A DNA stretch of 8,499 nucleotides, from the NCBI GenBank assembly GCA_014378345.1, contig JACMNW010000129.1, positions 1-8,499 of the forward strand, given 5' to 3'. The DNA is from Pseudorhodobacter sp. (GTDB lineage Bacteria > Pseudomonadota > Alphaproteobacteria > Rhodobacterales > Rhodobacteraceae). The translations under genes and the position numbers were made by a program. Under the pieces are notes generated by a model. That model was not told where the DNA came from. It did no database searches and worked only from the letters and a program-made list of their open reading frames with translations. Positions 6,022 to 8,499 of this stretch are shown piece after piece (position 1 is the stretch's first letter; each line of letters starts with the position of its first letter).

Positions 6022-6111
6022 CTATCCTCCGGATCGGAAAGCTGCCGCCGCAAACCCTGCGGCGGGGTTGCCGGGCGGGTTGCCCCCCCAGCCATTCGCT
6101 CCCCCCATCAT
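6022..6111 (-). CDS. Possible 29-codon leader frame ending in the pufB ribosome site (pufK-like position)
   Basis: An open frame starts with two ATG codons in tandem at 6111 and ends with TAG one base before the pufB ATG, so its last codons are the pufB ribosome site (GGAGGATAG). The peptide is Gly/Pro/Ala-rich (MMGGANGWGGNPPGNPAAGF at its start) and has no recognisable domain. In Rhodobacter sphaeroides a short frame called pufK lies in the same place between pufQ and pufB and is thought to act through its translation. This one shares the position, but I cannot claim sequence homology. There is no ribosome site before its ATG, and the first ATGs lie in a small CCCC/GGGG hairpin. It may be untranslated. 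Confidence 0.3.
   Translation of the reverse strand: MMGGANGWGGNPPGNPAAGFAAAAFRSGG
6045..6065 (-). promoter_or_regulatory. Hairpin upstream of pufB (5' stabiliser of the pufBA message)
   Basis: The transcript can form a perfect 8-pair GC-rich stem (CCGCCGCA with TGCGGCGG) around a 5-base loop, ending 24 bases before the pufB ATG and clear of its ribosome site. In Rhodobacter the pufQ-pufB region is cut by RNase E and structures near the new 5' end stabilise the pufBA segment. This hairpin is well placed for that, or for controlling access to the pufB start. The exact role is inferred. Confidence 0.6.
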
Positions 6112-6142
6112 GGGGAAAACGAAAGTCGTAATCCGTGCCTTT

Positions 6143-6376
6143 TCAGGCGCGGAAAATAAGCGGCGTAATCGCCTGCGCCTCTGACCAGGCCCGCGAAATC
6201 GCGTTCTGGTCGGGCATCTCGCCGTGCATCAGCGCCGACGCAATCCAGCCAAGGATCGCGAACGGCGTGGCGACAAGAAAGATCAGGGCAAAATACACGT
6301 AAAACTCTGCATGCGGCGTGCGCACCGGATGATGTTCTGCGTGGGTATCAACCCCGTTTGTGCTATGATCAGTCAT
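6143..6376 (-). CDS. pufQ: PufQ, bacteriochlorophyll biosynthesis-associated membrane protein
   Basis: A 77-residue protein with a polar His-rich N-terminus (residues 1-22), one membrane helix (about 26-49, FYVYFALIFLVATPFAILGW) and a C-terminal tail ending AISRAWSEAQAITPLIFRA. The pattern P-x-x-EF-x-x-YF-x-L and the ending RAW-x-EA-x-x-ITP-x-IF match PufQ of Rhodobacter. PufQ is needed for normal bacteriochlorophyll formation and is proposed to carry or present tetrapyrrole intermediates or to aid assembly; its exact chemistry is not settled. Its ATG at 6376 overlaps the bchZ stop as ATGA, and its ribosome site GGAGGAAAACC lies within the last bchZ codons, so it is probably translationally coupled to bchZ and links the bch and puf operons in one transcript. 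A separate puf promoter inside bchZ is known in Rhodobacter but I cannot place it here. Confidence 0.95.
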   Translation of the reverse strand: MTDHSTNGVDTHAEHHPVRTPHAEFYVYFALIFLVATPFAILGWIASALMHGEMPDQNAISRAWSEAQAITPLIFRA

Positions 6377-7854
6377 GGTTTTCCTCCATCGACGGCTGGT
6401 CTCTGGCCGGGGCCCCGAAGGGCCTCTACCGTTTCGCGTAGAACCCGCTCTGCACCAGAATCGAGCGCCGCTTTTTCAGCGGCATCTCGCAAAGTGCGGG
6501 CTGCGGAAATTTGGGTCAGAACCGGGTGTTCAGAAACGATCCGGTCCAGTTCGGCCTGCGCATCAAGATCCCAGGGGAAATCGCGCCGCAGGGTGGTTGG
6601 GGTGGCCGCAGCACTGTCCATATCCGTGCCAAGCGGCAGAATATGGAACAGCGCATCGAACAGCCCGTTGCAAACTTCTTGCAAAATCCAGACAGCCCCG
6701 GCGTAGCCCATGAACGGCGTGCCGGTCGCGCGACGGATCGCGGCCCCCGGAAACGACGCCGCGATGAAACTGGGGGCCGGGCCAAAGCCGCCCTTCAGTT
6801 CCGCCAGATACATCTTCTCATTGATCGACCCCATCACGATCAGGGGCCGGTGCTGCCGCATCATCGCGCGCACAGCGTTATTGTCGGTCTTTTTGCCCCG
6901 TGTCCGCGCTACTGCAAACGCACAAGGCAGGCCCAGATCGGATTCAAGATAGTTCCTGATCCCGCGCGCATAGGTTTCATTCGCCACAATCGCAAAAGAC
7001 GCCGTGGCAAAGAAATCTTGCGTAACAGACCGCCACAAATCCCAGACCGGCTTCAGGGTGGAATGCTTTTCCCGCTCGATAAACGGCTCCGGATCCAGCC
7101 CCAGCATCCCGCCCAGCTTGCGCAGGAACGACGTGGTGCTGTCCATCCCAATCGGCGCTTGAAGGTATGGCTTGCCCAACACCTCGCACAGCCCCCGGCC
7201 AAATTCGCGGTACATGCAAATGTTCACATCCGCATTCACCAGATGCCGCATCTCGGCCACATGCGCGCCAAGCGGCATCACCATGTTGACGTCTGCGCCA
7301 ATGCCTTCAACAAGCCTGCGAATTTCATGCAGGTCGCTCGCCATATTAAACACGCCGTACATCGGCCCAAGGATATTGACGCGGGGTTTTTGCCCCTCAT
7401 CGCGCTTGGCTTCAGGTGGCATCCGGCCCTTGGTCATGCCAAACTCGGTAAAGATCCAGGTCATCGCCCGGTCGGCGCATTCCCACTGATCCTCATCAAT
7501 CGTGCGCGGCAGAAAGCGTTGAATGTTGGTGCCCATCGGTGTCACGCCACCACCGATCATCTCAGCGATTGATCCCGTGACAACCACCGCAGGCAAAGCC
7601 GGGTCCAGCGTTTTCCACGCCCGCCGCATCGCACCCTCGGTGCCATCACGGCCCAGTTCTTCCTCACCCAAGCCAGTCACCACAATCGGCAACTCATGCG
7701 GCGGCAAACCGTCGGTGTAATGCAACACGCTCGTCACTGGCAGATCCTCGCATCCCACAGGGCCGTCGATGACAACCTGCAATCCCTTGACGGCACAGAA
7801 AGCATAAATCGCCCCCCAATACCCGCCCGCGCGATCATGATCCTGCACTAACAT
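6373..7854 (-). CDS. bchZ: Chlorophyllide a oxidoreductase subunit Z
   Basis: A 493-residue nitrogenase-like protein, the beta subunit of chlorophyllide a oxidoreductase. With BchY it forms the catalytic heterotetramer that receives electrons from the BchX iron protein and reduces the C7=C8 bond in ring B of chlorophyllide a, creating the bacteriochlorin ring. The N-terminus MLVQDHDRAGGYWGAIYAF is the family start. Cys35 in GPVGCEDLPVTSVLHYTDG is the expected cluster-ligand cysteine. Further signatures are VVVTGSIAEMIGGG, NILGPMYGVFNM, EREKHSTLKPVWDLWRSV and GTPFMGYAGAVWILQEVCNG. Length is normal for the family. An in-frame TGA 18 bases upstream excludes a longer start. The ribosome site is poor: a GGGGG run that can pair with CCCC next to the ATG, suggesting reduced or coupled initiation. 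It follows bchY by 73 bases and overlaps pufQ by ATGA. Confidence 0.98.
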   Translation of the reverse strand: MLVQDHDRAGGYWGAIYAFCAVKGLQVVIDGPVGCEDLPVTSVLHYTDGLPPHELPIVVTGLGEEELGRDGTEGAMRRAWKTLDPALPAVVVTGSIAEMIGGGVTPMGTNIQRFLPRTIDEDQWECADRAMTWIFTEFGMTKGRMPPEAKRDEGQKPRVNILGPMYGVFNMASDLHEIRRLVEGIGADVNMVMPLGAHVAEMRHLVNADVNICMYREFGRGLCEVLGKPYLQAPIGMDSTTSFLRKLGGMLGLDPEPFIEREKHSTLKPVWDLWRSVTQDFFATASFAIVANETYARGIRNYLESDLGLPCAFAVARTRGKKTDNNAVRAMMRQHRPLIVMGSINEKMYLAELKGGFGPAPSFIAASFPGAAIRRATGTPFMGYAGAVWILQEVCNGLFDALFHILPLGTDMDSAAATPTTLRRDFPWDLDAQAELDRIVSEHPVLTQISAARTLRDAAEKAALDSGAERVLRETVEALRGPGQRPAVDGGKP

Positions 7855-7866
7855 GGGGCAACCCCC
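7855..7866 (-). promoter_or_regulatory. Small hairpin covering the bchZ ribosome site
   Basis: Immediately before the bchZ ATG the message reads GGGGGTTGCCCC. The G-run is the only ribosome-site candidate, and four G can pair with the CCCC touching the start codon across a 3-base loop. This would limit free initiation. The stem is short and the effect is inferred. Confidence 0.3.
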
Positions 7867-7877
7867 GTAGCTTCATG

Positions 7878-7920
7878 CGTATGCACAGATAAAGCACGGA
7901 TAAAGCACGGGCTGCATACG
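7878..7920. repeat. bchY-bchZ intercistronic inverted repeat enclosing an 11-base tandem repeat
   Basis: A perfect 8-base inverted repeat (CGTATGCA at 7878-7885, TGCATACG at 7913-7920) encloses two exact back-to-back copies of GATAAAGCACG (7888-7898 and 7899-7909). The message could fold an 8-pair stem with a 27-base loop between bchY and bchZ. No T-run follows, so it is not a plain terminator. A role in message processing or differential stability is possible; replication slippage explains the tandem copy. Confidence 0.7.
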
Positions 7921-7927
7921 GTGGAAA

Positions 7928-8499
7928 TCATATCATCTCCTCCGATTTTGCCAGCTTTGCCGCCTTGTCGATTTTCTTCTGATGCGCCGCCCGGAAATCT
8001 GGCCGCAGGTTGGGCGACCCCTCCCAGATGCCCGCCGTATCGCCAACGCCGACCCCTTCAAAGAAGCCCTTCATCTTTTCCATCCGGCCTGCATTGCCGA
8101 TGGCCCCGTTGATCACATCGGCCAAAGACCCGGCCCCAGCTGGCCCCATAAGGGGCCGCGCCGAGATGAGGTTCGTGAAGTAAAGGCTTGGAATCCCTAG
8201 CTGTTTTCCTTTTTGCACCACAGGCGTCGTGCCAATGGCAAGGTCAGGCCGGAAGCCTTCCATCGCCGCACAATCATCCTCCAGGCTCGCGCGGTACTTC
8301 ACCGCCACGCCCTTGGATTCCAGCCATTCACGGTCGGGCTCCGACCATGGTGTGCGCGCGCAAGCCGTGCCCACATAAAGCACATCCGCCCCGCTTTCGA
8401 TCAACAGGCGTGCAACCAACAACTCTGACCCTTCATAGCCCGAAAGCGTGATCCGCCCCTTGATTTCCTTCGCCGCCAAAGCCGTTGTAATCGCTGGTA
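7928..8499 (-). CDS. bchY: Chlorophyllide a oxidoreductase subunit Y (partial, C-terminal part)
   Basis: The last 189 codons of BchY, the alpha-type nitrogenase-like subunit of chlorophyllide a oxidoreductase, partner of BchZ. The frame enters from the right edge without a start (first full codons read PAITTALAAKEIKGR) and stops with TGA at 7928. The whole protein is usually about 500 residues, so roughly the C-terminal 40 percent is present. Recognisable stretches are GRITLSGYEGSELLVARLLI, YVGTACARTPWSEPDREWL, RPDLAIGTTPVVQKGKQLGI, LYFTNLISARPLMGPAGAGS and FFEGVGVGDTAG, ending in AKSEEMI. These are characteristic of BchY rather than of the related BchN or nitrogenase alpha proteins. The first part of bchY, and presumably bchX and bchC before it as in Rhodobacter, lie outside the window. 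Confidence 0.96.
   Translation of the reverse strand, partial: PAITTALAAKEIKGRITLSGYEGSELLVARLLIESGADVLYVGTACARTPWSEPDREWLESKGVAVKYRASLEDDCAAMEGFRPDLAIGTTPVVQKGKQLGIPSLYFTNLISARPLMGPAGAGSLADVINGAIGNAGRMEKMKGFFEGVGVGDTAGIWEGSPNLRPDFRAAHQKKIDKAAKLAKSEEMI

Noticed and set aside
5871..6095. Longer pufB start at 6095
   Set aside because: The extra N-terminus is Pro/Arg/Gly-rich and unlike LH1 beta. The ATG at 6020 has an ideal ribosome site and gives the exact family length.
6511..7572. Open frame of 353 codons on the plus strand
   Set aside because: It lies entirely opposite bchZ, whose identity is certain. The Arg/His/Pro-rich product is what GC-rich third positions give on the opposite strand, and it has no recognisable domain.
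7835..7876. Thirteen-codon upstream frame overlapping the bchZ start
   Set aside because: It has no ribosome site and no distinctive composition. A frame this short is expected by chance.

Overview
The window is the puf end of a photosynthesis gene cluster from a purple alphaproteobacterium, almost certainly a Rhodobacter-type member of the Rhodobacterales. The lineage call rests on the gene order bchY-bchZ-pufQ-pufB-pufA-pufL-pufM-pufX, on close similarity of the pigment-binding proteins to the Rhodobacter ones as I remember them, and on pufX following pufM where most other purple bacteria, including many roseobacters, carry pufC. Every gene I accept lies on the minus strand, so transcription runs from the right edge to the left.

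Right part (8499 to 6373): the 3' portion of bchY and a complete bchZ. These are the two catalytic subunits of chlorophyllide a oxidoreductase in bacteriochlorophyll a synthesis. They are separated by a 73-base gap holding an 11-base tandem repeat inside an 8-base inverted repeat.

Middle (6376 to 3532): pufQ overlaps the end of bchZ by ATGA. It is followed by pufB and pufA (light-harvesting 1 beta and alpha), pufL and pufM (reaction-centre L and M, overlapping by 8 bases) and pufX. One strong RNA hairpin sits just upstream of pufB and another just downstream of pufA. The pufA-pufL hairpin matches the known device that stabilises the pufBA message and yields more LH1 than reaction centre.

Between pufX and the next intact gene (3531 to 2887) is a decayed dxs gene (1-deoxy-D-xylulose-5-phosphate synthase). 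Recognisable Dxs pieces lie in three reading frames, with an internal deletion of roughly 90 codons and a clear one-base insertion. An intact dxs follows pufX in Rhodobacter, so this looks like loss of the isoprenoid-supply gene from the operon's tail.

Left part (2886 to 1): an isoaspartate methyltransferase-family gene (pcm-like), a TolC-family outer-membrane efflux protein, and the 5' part of a hypothetical gene whose first residues resemble the PopZ/DUF2497 motif. These are chromosomal housekeeping genes flanking the photosynthesis cluster. I see no tRNA, rRNA, CRISPR array, insertion sequence or phage gene, and no evidence of a wholly new system. The points worth a second look are the dxs remnant, the intercistronic RNA structures, a perfect FNR-type box inside pufL, and two small unexplained open frames.
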